This document shows, piece after piece, positions 34,378 to 46,260 of a DNA stretch of 64,000 nucleotides (its first letter is position 1; every line of letters begins with the position of its first letter). This DNA comes from Schistosoma haematobium. Taxonomy: Eukaryota > Platyhelminthes > Trematoda > Strigeidida > Schistosomatidae. A program made the position numbers and the translations under genes. Under the pieces are notes generated by a model. That model did no database searches. It had not been told where the DNA came from and saw only the letters and a list, made by a program, of their open reading frames with translations. The stretch covers positions 92,103,364 through 92,167,363 of the forward strand of contig NC_067196.1 in NCBI RefSeq assembly GCF_000699445.3. The letters run 5' to 3'.

Positions 34378-34766
34378 TGTGATCAGAGTCATCTGATCGA
34401 CTGATTTACCAATGTGTTACACAAACAAATAAATTGCCAAGTTCTCTTTGTAGACAAACAGTCCACGGCTCACGTCATGTGTACTTGAAGTCGATTGTTT
34501 CATGAGTAATTATAGATAATATTGCGTCAATCCGAATATATATCCACAAGTATCAGATCTAATTAGAAGCTTGAAGATTTATTGTTTCAATATGAAAATA
34601 AGCATGTAGCATACCCTCGACAAATAAGCGTCTGACATTCATCTTGAAAGATGCATTCTTGTTTCATTTACATAATCCTCTTACTTACTTATTTACGTAC
34701 ACCTGTTACTCCTCGTGGAGAGCACAGGTCGCTCACCAGCACACTCCATCTAAACCTGTCCTCAGC
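34378..34766 (-). repeat. Partial last array unit
   Basis: It matches the first 389 bp of the unit with a few substitutions (for example near 34,602-34,606). It breaks at CCTCAGC, inside the RTE 3' segment. Confidence 0.9.
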
Positions 34767-35373
34767 GTATAGTAGAACTGCCTTGACGTTCGTATTGGAG
34801 ATTGTGAATTTAATATTATCTGATGGACAGTTGTTTTGAGTTCCATATGTTTTTCACTTTGAGGAATGCTGTCCTTGCTCTGCCAATCCTCTCCTTTACG
34901 TCTGCATCTGACCCTCCTTGTTCATCGATGATGCTTCTCAGCTACATGAAAGATTCCACATCTTAGAGAAAGTCTTCACGAAGTATGATTGAGTGGTTGT
35001 CCTCGGTGTTGCATTTGACGATGTTGGATTTTTCCTTGTGTATGCTGAGATCTACTGATGCCGAGACTGCCGCTAGACTGGCTGTCTTTATCTGTATTTG
35101 TTCTTGTGTATGTGATAGGAGTTCTAGGTGATCTGCGAAGTGCAAATCGTCTAATTTATTCTGAGCTGTTCATTCCATGCCATGTTTTCCCTCAGATGTC
35201 GAGGTCTTCATAATCCAGTCGACCACCAGAAGAATGAGGAAGGGGGAGAGTGAACAGCCTTGTCTGACTCCGGTCCTTACTTGGAATGCATCTGTCAGCT
35301 GTCTTCTATGCACGATCTTGCACTGTAGTCCGTCTGGTGAGTTCCGGATAATGTTGATAATCTTCTCAGGAAC

Positions 35374-35733
35374 TCAGGAGTGTCGACGAAGTTTCCATAT
35401 TGTCCTCTTATCCACACTATCAAATGCCTTTTCATAATCAATGAAGTTGATGTACAGTGTCGAGTTCCACTCAACTGATTGTTCGACGATAATCCGTAGT
35501 GTCGCAATTTGGTGTGTGCACGATCGATCCTTACGGAATCCAGCTTGTTGATCTCGAAGTTGAGCGTCTACTGCGTCTTTCGTTCGGTCCAGCAACACTC
35601 TGTTAAAGACTTTCCCTGGTACTGACAGTAGTGTAATACCTCCATAGTTTTCACATTTGCTCACATCTCCTTTCTTCGTATCTTGATGAGATATCTTTCT
35701 TTTCAGTCCGTCGGTATTTCGTCGTCCACCCAA
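35374..35733 (-). pseudogene. RT fragment of SR2-like RTE
   Basis: The frame contains YGGITLLSVPGKVFNRVLLD, QAGFRKDRSCTHQIATLR and FIDYEKAFDSVD (first catalytic aspartate), then a stop. The same block, with the same stop, occurs inverted at 43,294-43,632. Confidence 0.85.
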
Positions 35734-36304
35734 TTTTCTTCAATATAAGTTGGAGCATATTCGCAGTTACTTCAATATATGACTTCAATTGTTCAGCTGG
35801 TATATTGTTAGGTCCTGCTGCTTTCCCGCTCTTGATTTGTCTGATAGCCATTCTAGTTTCTTCGATCGTTGGTGGAGTGACATCTATAGGTAGGTGGATT
35901 CAATATAGCTGGTCTATTCAACAGTCCCCCAAAGTACTCTACCTATCTATTCCTCGATTCCTGAATCTTGATGATTGTCTTTTCTTGTTTGTCCGGTCTC
36001 TTTGGTTTAGTATATTTCCCTGCTAGTTTCTTCGTTGTATCGAGTAGTTGTTTCATATTTCCTTCTCTTGCAGCTCTCTCCCCTGTCGTTGCTAGCTCTT
36101 CCTAGTATTTCTACTTGTCGGCTTTAATGCTCTTCCTCACTTGCTTGTTTGCTTCTGTGTACTCAACTTGTGTCTTGACTATCTCTGCTCGTGTTCGGCT
36201 GTTATTAGTTGCTGTGTTCTTTTCTTCCTTCCTTCAATCTTGTCAAGTGTTTCTATAGAGATCCATTCTCATTAGGATGATGAGGTTTTGTCTTGTGCAC
36301 TTCG

Positions 36305-36805
36305 CTATGATTGATTCCAGCTTATCGTAGAACTGATCTTTATCGTCGTCGTTGCTATCATCGGTGGGTGCATATGATTGAAAAGCATCGTGATCCCGTT
36401 CTTATCTGTGTTGAACGATGCTTTGGTGATTCTGGATCCGTGAGATTCCCATCCTACAAGTGCACTTCGTGCTTCGTTGGACTGCATTAGAGCAACTCCC
36501 CGAGTGTGTGAAGCATTTTCCTCTTCGTGATTAGATTTGATCCAATAGGTTTTACTTATTCTGAGCACCGTCAAGGTGTTTCTCCCTATCTCAGTAGCTA
36601 CTTGATTAGTCCTCCCTGTATCCCACATTCTCCGGACATTCCATGTAATTATATTGAATGTTGCTCTGGTTGTTACAATGGACATCGGTCTTGTGACTAC
36701 CGATGAATCTCGGTTTTCATGCTGAGGCGTCCTAATTCTTCCTTCAGCTCTTAGGGCAGAGTTTAAATGGTTAACCCTGTTTAATCTGGTTGGCGTTTTT
36801 AACAA
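36305..36805 (-). pseudogene. Endonuclease fragment of SR2-like RTE
   Basis: 166 codons. The N-terminal NIITWNVRRMW and RISKTYWIKS blocks correspond to the start of the RTE endonuclease; the metal-binding glutamate position appears as K (RISKTYW). The region with GDxN and SDH is not found in frame. A non-functional remnant. Confidence 0.75.
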
Positions 36806-37090
36806 GATTTTTTTCTACCGTATGGGATTGTCGACCTCATGCTCAACACTCCTTCTTTACCCGATCTTGGGAGCCTAAGTAATTCTAGGAGAGCTACAGG
36901 CGGAGTTGCATGGCGTCCAGCAGATTATATTTACTTCGAACTCAACTAAAGAAATCATTTGGGATAACGCGGTAAATATCTGCCTAAATCTGATCACTGT
37001 GTGGGTAGACACATACAATGTCACATCTGACAATAACATGCTAATCATAAATTCCTGAAATTTTAAATAACGACGGTCTTCTTGTTGCAG

Positions 37091-40000
37091 ATGTTGAATT
37101 GAAGGTGTTAAATCTCATACATCCGAGCGGGAAGATATCTTTTTATTATGAGAACGTAAGTCGCACAATTGAATAGTACAGTTGTTTTGTTTCAAGTCCT
37201 TTTGATTATTCCACTATTTAATGCAATTCAATACAGTCGAATGCATCAAGATACATTGAAGACGACAGAAAGAGATCAACATTTGTTCATGTGCATACAG
37301 ACTATATGAAACCATTAACAATCCTTTTGTGACACACTTTATTCTAGCACTTTTATAAAAGAGTGAATGGTAAGGAGTCAACTGAAGAAATTCTGGTGTC
37401 TTCGTGCCGACTAAGTACAAGCATTGTACGTCAGGGTACTACTGTTATGAACAAGAACATGAGTGAGAGCAATCGAATATATTTGATAGGAAATTACAGA
37501 ACTTGTTAATAAAATCTAACAATCATATAGTAAATGCTTAATTTGCAAAATGTCCACCAATTGTCTTAAAATGACTTAGACTGCATTGTTCTTGCATTTT
37601 CATACAAATTGCATTATGTTTTCAATCTTTACTGCTCAATCCTCTTGTCTCTCTGGTGCCAGACATTCTGTTCCTGCCTAACGTCATATACTTCTTATAT
37701 GGATATAAGTAGCCCAAACCACACTACAAAGGAACAATTATATATTGTCAAGCTTCGTTACGTCTTCTGAAGATCAGATGTTTGACGAGTTCACTCTTGA
37801 ATGTGTGTAACTTTTCTAATGTCAGAATTTATTAATTCACCCATTCGGAATACAGGCAGCCAGGATGGGCTTTTAAGATGAAAGGTGTCATGTGTGTTGA
37901 ACTGAATCAGTTTTTATTGTTTCAGGGTAATCAGAACACATTATGGAAAGCATTCTCTTGTGAAACAAACACTAATGGATGGAAGTGAGCACATCAACAC
38001 TACCACACCACATGACTACACATTCACGTGCAGTAACATTTCAGTTATTCACAAGCACATTTCCATCAACCGACGTGGATATTCATCTCACATTATATCA
38101 CCTCATTCCATGATAGATAGATAGATCGTTCATCTAACTTCTCTGAAATTGACAAATGAGGTGAGTCAGAATATGTTTGTAGACTAGATGGAACATAAAT
38201 CTAAGGAAACTGAGACGATCAGCATGCTTACTGTGAGTATGATAATTTGTCTGTGTATAAGATAATGTTAATCAACCAACCAACCATTACTTCAATGGTT
38301 GGTTGATTTTGTGATAGGTGTTAGTGTGCTGACAGATCTTGACTCAGACATCCATTACATCGTTTCAGGTTCCTGAGGAAATCGGGGAAAATGAATTGGA
38401 TTCGGCCGTTAAACGTCAATTCCTGTGTCAAGTAGGAGGTAATAAATGTCATTTATATTCTGATTTACACTGAAATACATGAACAACCATCTGTTAGACT
38501 AATGTTACCTTCTTTTGTAACTTATTTTCTGTATATCAACACACGTCATGTCACATGAGATAAAGAGTCATTGGATATTTAGAGGAATATTTCGCATATC
38601 TTTACCGATTGACTGATCCAGACAGGGATATATGAACGATCAAATTAGGTAGATGATACAGCCATTATTTTATTCACTCACTCATTCACTGTTCAATTAG
38701 TCAAACCTGTAGTCCTTATTCTTATACTACTCAATACAAAAGGAAGCATATTTTGTCAAAAAGGACTCATAGTTGTTTTACACAATGCTGAAACCACACG
38801 CTACGCTGAAATGGTCGTATGTTGTCGAGAGATGAAGCTGAGTTCCAAGGCAAGCGTTTAGTGTAAGTGATTAGGCTGGATGCAGTCTTTAACGATTGAG
38901 TATGAGAAAGTGCATTAAACATTTGGTCAAGAGGTACCTGATGATCTGTTGAAATGTGTTGCTGAGTCGTTTCACAGTAAACCTTAATGTTAATAATTTG
39001 TGAAATTATTTATGACCAGTTAAACATATTTTTTAAACACGTAGCACTGACACGCTTATAACACAAATCAGAAACTTAACGACATCATTTTTCATTTACT
39101 GGTTAGACGATGATCACTTTCAAAACCAAAAGTGTTTTAAAGCATATTTCGTGAGGATGCTGTTTGACCATCATTGTATTCATGATAAGATATTAAACTG
39201 TTTCTTATTTTGATTGCTCCTTATACGAGCAAACACGTTGTTATACATAAAATGGAAATCAATATTTCAAGTGTCTTTTTCTGTAAACCTTATTTGAACA
39301 AGCACCGATATCCACTGTTATTCCTGTTCCTGCAAATTGGATCAAAACTAAAACTTTGGTCGAGTATGAAGTTGCCGGCGGTATGTTCAATATTATTTTA
39401 TCACAGTTGACTATTCTCACACTTGGTTGCACAATTTCTATTTCATAAAATTGAAGAGTTCATGTATAATTTTGGTCAGTTATTAAATGATATTTAACCA
39501 TCAGTCTCAACTCTCGTCACATCACACGTCTATTCACTGTTGAATATTTAAAATGATTAGAGACACATTTTGAACCACGATAAAAGTCATCACTTTGATG
39601 AAATTTACTTAGACAAAATGCCACAAAACCATAGATCTGATGATATAAGCCAGTCAGTTAATTTTGGATTGACTTGACAGTGTCATTTATTTTTTTCATT
39701 TGGACCAAACGATAGTGAATTTCCACGAGGTGTCGGAATCGCGGAAACGCTATGGAATTTTAAGTATGTTGAATGCAATATCACAATTTCCAAAATCTTT
39801 ATCCTACTCGACCGGTAAATTGAAGGTATATACAAGTTACTTGTCAGATTTTAATTTATCACTGTCAGGAGATATTAATACAGTATCAAATATACTAACG
39901 ATTTTCATGGAATGAATACGTTTTCTTTTTCGTGAGTACTTACAGTGAATAACTACAAACACTGTCCAGTTCATCATATGTTAGACTGTTGAAATAACAT

Positions 40001-41775
40001 TTCGACAACTGAGAGAATCATTCCATAATCTATTGTTCAGATCGACGTCAATATTCATTGAATAAAGTATTATCTATTATGGATGAATTTTCATGATCTA
40101 ACTAGACTGACGTGCTATCCGAAAGCACACAGAATATATAGTATGGCCATATAGTTTGAAACTTTCCACCACAGTAGATTGACTGAATTGTGTTCAAGAA
40201 AAACGTCAACGACGAATTGATAAACAATGTTACTTTCCTCATTTTTGTTCAATTGAATTCACATTATTGAAAATGTATTTTCTGTCTTTGAACAACTTAC
40301 TTTCCTCCACCGATTTCCAAGTAGTCTGTTTGAGTGAGTTTTCAACTTAATTGACCACTTTTCATATTTAGGCGTGGTATACAACCCATCATTCAGTCAA
40401 AAAACTGACATCATAGAATGAAATTCTACAAACATCAAGTGCTATGCGCCTTGCTGAACGCTGTGACAGTACAGTATGTACATTCCTGAAAGTTCACAGT
40501 CAATGAAATCCACGAAATTTGCTCGTCAAAACTCATCGTTCATTATTGAACGTAGTTTTGTTGAACATCAACATCATGTTGTGAAATGTGAATGACATTG
40601 AAAGTGCACTGAATTTTGCATTGCGCAATATGATGACAAACTCACAGTGAATGAAACAGTCACTCAAATGCGAAATTACCATAATATCATTGAGTTATAG
40701 TTACATGTTTTGTAGTTCACAGATGTTTTGCTTGATAAATTGAAATGCAGTCACCTTATTGTTTTCACCAAAGATTGTCCAGAACACAAGTCGATTGAAT
40801 CATGTAAAGGCGCAACAACACTGAACACAACGTGTATGTGGTGTGAACATGCCAATATGTGCATTACCAGTAATGATAAGGATACTTACAATTTCAAAGT
40901 CAATGGTTGCCGGAATAAAGTAAGTAATCGGTAGGCTTCACAGGTTGTATTCAGTATCAGCATATTTGTAAATCTATTTACTCGGAAGGACATTTTATTG
41001 CGTTGTTTAACACTGATGCCTGGAAACATGTCAATTTTCAGCCCATAGAATGTGAACAGACTTCCGATATCCTGTCGTAGTTCAAATTCAGAATAAGTAT
41101 TTCTGATTCCTTGTTGAGAAATGTATATCCTGTATGAACTGCATCAATAAAACCGACAGTTGTAAGTCTGTTGATTAATATTTAGATTGTGATAAGATAT
41201 GACATCCAGGAAACAAATTTCATCACACAAATATTAGTCGTTTATTGATTGTAGGATAATGTGTACTTATCACATTGACTGTCAAATCGGTAGCAGATAT
41301 CTTAAATCATTACTCATTGATAACACAGTACAGAAATAAATTATGTAACTATTAGTTGAATTCACTTCTGTCAACAATACTGAAAATACTGTATATTGAA
41401 TGATGAAATATTTAGTATTTGGTTATATTGCCACTACTTCATTCTTCTGAAGAGCTCGATTGTCGACGTTTCTGGAGAACCAGCACTTATCGAAGAAGAA
41501 ACAACTCCAACAATAAATGAAGCTGACTTGAGAAATGAATTGAGGCAAACTACTGAAAACACTGAAACTCATTTGGTAAATATTCGATATTGAGTAATTA
41601 TTGTACTGTTTTGCTATTTCAGAATGTGACTACAGATACGACAGAGGATGAAGAGCAAAAGAAGTCTCGCAATTACTCGTATATTATCGTACCGGTTGTT
41701 GTCACATTCATTGTCGTATGCATTGGATGTGTCATAGGGTTATGGTTTTACAGAAAGAAGAGAAGTATGCCATGA
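37091..41775 (+). CDS. Egg protein CP391S-like / plexin-domain-containing-like membrane protein, 3' exons
   Basis: Spliced gene. Exons with GT-AG borders and matching phases: 38,369-38,438; 39,303-39,380; 39,716-39,825; 40,716-40,919; 41,453-41,575; 41,623-41,775 (stop). Upstream, 37,091-37,155 is a good exon; 37,926-37,984 and 38,125-38,160 are tentative and do not join in phase without another exon. The product has ISTVIPVPANWIKTKTLVEY, a PSI-like cysteine module in the 40.7-kb exon (CSH..C..C..TCMWC..MC..GC), an acidic Thr/Glu stalk, one transmembrane helix (IIVPVVVTFIVVCIGCVIGL) and a short basic tail (RKKRSMP). This fits a type I surface protein of the schistosome CP391S family; its function is unknown to me. 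The N-terminal exons and signal peptide are not found. The array and RTE lie just upstream. Confidence 0.7.
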
Positions 41776-41875
41776 TTCGCACAAACGCCTTCTTATTTGT
41801 TTTTTTCATCAAGCTGACTCTGTTATTTTCCTTTTTCATTCTATTGAAAACGCCTTCGATTATGTTAATCATTTC

Positions 41876-41881
41876 AATAAA
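41876..41881 (+). terminator. Candidate polyadenylation signal of the CP391S-like gene
   Basis: AATAAA about 100 bp after the stop codon at 41,775. Confidence 0.5.
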
Positions 41882-42591
41882 TTGGAGGTTGTTTCATGGA
41901 AATACACACAACATTCATGATTGTTTATAGAATATGAAATATGGTTTTCTGTATTGACGTGATTGTTTTCATTCGGTGCAAACTGATTAGTTTTACAAGA
42001 GTTTACAGCATTCCATTTGTGAATTAACAGTATCATGTATACGTGATTATGTGACAATTGTAATCAACAATGAATCCGTTGTGAATGTCCAGTTTGATGA
42101 AGTCTCACCACTGAAAAATATCATTTGAAACTGTCAATGTTTGTTGTTTGAAACTGAAATGTGAGAATACCGCATCAACATCTAACGATGCACCTCATTC
42201 CTCCGTTATTCGATTATTCAGTGTTTTGTAAAAGCTTCATGACAGACTATTGCTAATTAGGTGTTATGAATGCTGATTATGAAATAATTCTAGAGGGTTC
42301 AACTGATACTCAAGTAATAATGAGGAAAGATATAGCTTCAATAAATTAGTAACAGTCCTGTCGTAGCATTGCTAAATAAGATGAAAGATTCTAAAAAAAG
42401 CACACTGTAATGTAAATAATCGATCCTAATCTCATGGAAATATGGTAACACATTCTACAAAGATTGTATTGGTTGTCATAATGTTCTCATTAATGTAAGT
42501 GACTGAAAAATGATCAGTCTTTTCATGTTATATATGCAACACGTGCAAGTAACCTCGTTATTGCTATTAGTTCGCAAATATTATGAGCGGA
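41882..42591. other. No gene seen
   Basis: Intergenic AT-rich sequence. Confidence 0.5.
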
Positions 42592-42722
42592 GTTGGATGG
42601 CGGCCATTAGTGGAATCCAGGACGCGTGTCTCTTCATCCCACTTGTGACTCGTCAGCTGGCTGCACCTGTATCACAGAGTTGATGTGTCACTGTGGTACT
42701 CGGACTCAGTATTGTTTACTTC
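42592..42722 (-). repeat. Degenerate Sm-alpha-like SINE
   Basis: On the minus strand CCAGCTGACGAGTC and GCGTCCTGGATTCCACTA remain, but the GAAA strand is disrupted and helix II no longer pairs properly. The ribozyme is probably dead. Confidence 0.7.
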
Positions 42723-43257
42723 GAAAATCGTCGCATCATCCCCTAAGCTACTCAGCATGGATAACCACTAACTTCTACACACAGCTCCAATACACCATAA
42801 TTAGGTGAACACGGATTAATAAATTTTTGTCCTGTCGCAAACTGCATTCTCGGAACTCATATCTTCTTCATGATCCTGAATGCTTAAATTGTGACAAAAC
42901 TGGATACATTATGTCGGTATATTAGACTTATGTTCATTTTGCTATTGACGATACCAGTCGGCGTTATTAAATTCCGATAAGATTGGAGCCTCTTAAGATC
43001 ATATTTCGCTTTTATCCACGACTTTGAATGCGCTTTACATATGTGAGAGCAATTAAATATCTCTTTTTGTTCATTCCACAATTCCATTGTTGACACAGGT
43101 AGTATACCGTCAATCACTTCATTCGAACTTTGTATTTCGAGGGGCACTAACTTCACTTGCTCTCACTAGCTTTCAAATAAGATTCTGATGCTTTGATTAA
43201 AACCTTCACAGCCTCCTGTGTTAAGTGCTATGATGGGATAAGAATTCAGTCTTATAC
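42723..43257. other. No gene seen
   Basis: No recognised coding or repeat signal. Confidence 0.45.
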
Positions 43258-44071
43258 AGTGAATCCCCGTTTGTTGAGGAGGAACAAAGGTCGATGGACT
43301 GGAAAGTAGGACACCTCATCAAGGTTCCAAAGAAAGGAGATGTGAGCAAGTTTGAAAACTATGGAGGTATTACACTACTGTCAGTACCAGGGAAAGTCTT
43401 TAACAGAGTGTTGCTGGACCGAACGAAAGACGCAGTAGACGCCCAACTTCGAGATCAACAAGCTGGATTCCGTAAGGATCGATCGTGCACACACCAAATT
43501 GCGACACTACGGATTATCGTCGAACAATCAGTTGAGTGGAACTCGACACTGTACATCAACTTCATTGATTATGAAAAGGCATTTGATAGTGTGGATAAGA
43601 GGACAATATGGAAACTTCGTCGACACTCCTGAGTTCCTGAGAAGATTATCAACATTATCCGGAACTCGCCAGATGGACTACAGTGCAAATTGGTGCATGG
43701 AGGACAGCTGACAGATGCATTCCAAGTAGGGACCGGAGTCAGACAAGGCTGTTCACTCTCCCCCTTCCTCATTCTTCTGGTGGTCGACTGGATTATGAAG
43801 ACCTCAACATCTGAGGGAAAACATGGCATGGAATGAACAGCTCAGAATAAATTAGACGATTTGGACTTCGCAGATCACCTAGAACTCCTATCACATACAC
43901 AAGAACAAATACAGATAAAGACAGCCAGTCTAGCGGCAGTCTCGGCATCAGAAGATCTCAGCATACACAAGGAAAAATCCAACATCGTCAAATGCAACAC
44001 CGAGGACAACCACTCAATCATACTTCGTGAAGACTCTCTCTAAGATGTGGAATCTTTCATGTAGCTGAGAA
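43258..44071 (+). mobile_element. SR2-like RTE fragment (RT), inverted duplicate of 34.9-35.7 kb
   Basis: The plus-strand RT frame 43,294-43,632 and continuation (43,640-44,043) match the minus-strand RTE at 34,940-35,720 closely, including the stop after KLRRHS and the FADH block at about 43,867. Both ends are abrupt: the endonuclease and 3' end are missing. Confidence 0.85.
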
Positions 44072-44591
44072 GTGACTTACTAGTTCCTTACGTCGTCTGC
44101 TTGAAAAAGCATTTGCTGTGTATTCAAAGCATTGTTCATTTCATATATCTGGTATTGAGCGTCTTGGATATTAGGCTGATGTCAATGGTTATAGACAAGA
44201 TATGAGGCGACAAGTTTAACTTACAGTTTACCCATCCCCAAAATATCCCACACAATTGCGCACACTACTAGGTGCTTCTCGTTGCTGTTCACTTCTTATA
44301 TCCGATTTTCTTTATCGTAAAATCTCACTAATTCGAGACTTGAGATATGTACTATGGACTATGCATACATACTGTGAATGTACACAGAATAATCGATAGC
44401 AGACTGTTACGGACACATATGCGGTAAGAATATTTGTGTACGGAATAATAGACAGATAATATCAAGCATAAATTTCCTCTGACTGTCAAATACTCTCCAA
44501 ACATTGATATTCTATGATGAAATTATTGCTATCTTAACCGCTGAAATCCACTTCATGTGATGCCTATTGAATGGTTTCAAGATGGATTCCA
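44072..44591. other. No gene seen
   Basis: AT-rich sequence between an RTE fragment and a SINE. Confidence 0.5.
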
Positions 44592-44790
44592 TGGAATTCT
44601 AGTGAGAAGTTGAAATTAGACATTAAAACCATTGGATGCCGGCCGACTCAATGGTCTACAGGTTAAGTGTTCGCACGTGAGACCGATGATGCTGGATTCG
44701 AATCTCACTGCTGGTGAGTTCCGTACTGTGACGAGACGACCGATTGACGGTTCCAGGTTCTCAATGGTTGTCTAACATTCATCGATTACT
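44592..44790 (+). repeat. tRNA-derived SINE without hammerhead core
   Basis: tRNA-like head with ATGGTCTACAGGTTAAGTG (A-box region) and GGATTCGAATCTC (B box), then GACGGTTCCAGGTTCTCAAT and the family tail. At the hammerhead position only CTGTGACGAGACGACC remains, so the self-cleaving motif is absent or collapsed. Confidence 0.7.
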
Positions 44791-45416
44791 GATCTCAATC
44801 AAAAATATGACAATCTCCATAGCTCCACTTTTATAACTTTTCAACTGATCAAATTATTTACCATCATACAATAGTTATTCACCACTTTGATTTCAGTCAA
44901 TACTCTTAATATGTCATTCTCTTGATTTTAAAGATGGTGAAAACCAAATGATTCTATGAATTAACGACCACTCAACTCACTCGAAATTAGATGGCGAATG
45001 GTCATAGTGTTCATTCATAGATAGAGTTAGACTTTCTATGAATTGACAGCCTAATGATTTGTTTTCACTTCATTTTATATTTAGAAAAGTATCAATGTTT
45101 TGTGAGATGAGAAATTCACTCATTTTACTTCCGTGAATGCATGTAGGTGAAGGTCAGTCACATCAGCACATCATTGGAATGCGATAAGTTCTATTCTAAT
45201 TAAGATTCATATTACGCAAACTATACAGCATACAATAAAGAGAATACCATATTGTTTGAATAACGAGATGAAATGAAATGGTAGACAACAACAAACTATA
45301 ATCAATGATGTTTCTGTAGACACTTGAGTTCAACAGAAATATGCTCATCAACTAAATGCTCAAATAATTTACACTGAGAATAGAAAATAGTAAATTTTAC
45401 TTTGAAAATTGTGTAG
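44791..45416. other. No gene seen
   Basis: Any upstream exon of the 45.4-kb candidate could lie here, but I cannot point to one. Confidence 0.4.
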
Positions 45417-45665
45417 GAAGTAACAGAAATGATAGACGTTGGTGTTTTGTGCGTATTCAATCAGGTAAATCGGACAGAATTCGCAGTTTATCAAATCTTA
45501 TTCCTAAACGCAAGCTATTTAAAGGCCTTTGTATTATCAGGCGAATTCAAGAAAATCGATCAAACGCAATACATCATCTTGTTAGAAAGTGCAGCTGTTT
45601 TCATAATTGGTCTAGTGGGGCTGGTCATTAACTACCTACTGTCCTTTTACATAGAATACGATTAA
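45417..45665 (+). CDS. Possible terminal exon of an unrecognised membrane protein
   Basis: An acceptor-like TTGTGTAG (to 45,416) opens a frame of 82 codons ending at TAA/TAG-type stop 45,663-45,665. It has a soluble part (EVTEMIDVGVLCVFNQ, FKKIDQTQY) and one hydrophobic segment (LLESAAVFIIGLVGLVINYL) near the C-terminus, ending SFYIEYD. The length, codon-like composition and acceptor suggest a real last exon, but I do not recognise the family and see no donor-linked upstream exon. An alternative is a chance frame. Confidence 0.45.
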   Translation, partial: EVTEMIDVGVLCVFNQVNRTEFAVYQILFLNASYLKAFVLSGEFKKIDQTQYIILLESAAVFIIGLVGLVINYLLSFYIEYD

Positions 45666-45929
45666 AGTGATTTGATAAACAATCACCTTAAAAACAATAA
45701 TAATAACTCATTCATAAATTTGGATGCTCACTATCTATGTAGTTATAACTATTTATTCATGTGTTCAATCCATCCATCAGAATCATCAAGTGGATGATAA
45801 GCTGTCATGTATGGACTATGGTTATGTTAACAGACTTTTCACTAGCCAATAGATGACCACTGATTAACGTTATTCCCATATTTCCCATAGTTTCGAACAA
45901 TCTGTCACTCAACATCATTCTATTGTTGA

Positions 45930-46260
45930 TGACTAAGTTGAACTATCTAATACGTCTCAATGTTTATAGGCAAAGATTGATAGTGGCTGGCAGTGAGATC
46001 CAGTTTGACGCACGTTTTATCCTATTTGGAACTCGTCAGCTGGATGTACCTGCATCTCAGATTGAGTGTTCACTCTGGGACTTGCGTCAAACTCCATCGT
46101 ATTATCCACTTAGCTAACAACATCTGATAGTCACTTGCTTGTACAATCAGGTGAAGTTTACACTCTCTTTTCTATTGTTTGTCTTAATCTTCTCAATAAG
46201 AAACTGATCACTTGCAGTCTTAAACATCGATGGGAACACTCAAACGAACAATACAAAATG
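45930..46260 (-). repeat. Sm-alpha-like SINE, hammerhead mutated
   Basis: On the minus strand GGTACATCCAGCTGACGAG is intact, but the GAAA strand reads AAAA and bases are inserted before the cleavage site. The adjoining monomer tail is at 46,197-46,255. Confidence 0.7.

Larger units (their letters stand above)
21391..34766 (-). repeat. Tandem array of a 1.85-kb chimeric retroelement unit (7 full, 1 partial)
   Basis: Units begin (TGTGATCAGAGTC) at 21,391, 23,243, 25,098, 26,954, 28,810, 30,666, 32,522 and 34,378. Periods are 1,852, 1,855 and then 1,856 bp. On the minus strand each unit reads LTR, primer-binding site, short gag start, integrase C-terminal region, RTE 3' end with CTTA tail, spacer. 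Only a handful of differences are seen among units 2-7: a 1-base deletion near 24,186 and two changes near 28,508-28,515. Such homogeneity indicates very recent amplification or ongoing homogenisation. Unit 1 differs by replacement of the outer LTR part (22,902-23,138). The copy number could be affected by assembly. Confidence 0.95.
34767..36920 (-). mobile_element. SR2-like RTE retrotransposon with internal deletions
   Basis: Minus strand: a 5' region near 36,920-36,806; an endonuclease fragment (36,805-36,305) with NIITWNVRRMWDTGRTNQVA; then RT in several frames (35,851-34,963). The active-site block reads FADH instead of a YADD-type motif, and the RT frame has a stop after KLRRHS near 35,374. 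After the LLYA block the protein jumps straight to the RTE C-terminus carried by the array. An intact element of this type is considerably longer. Several frame changes show it is dead. Confidence 0.85.

Noticed and set aside
21391..34766. Regular repeats as a CRISPR array
   Set aside because: The unit is 1.85 kb, without unique spacers between short repeats, and the content is retroelement sequence in a eukaryotic context.
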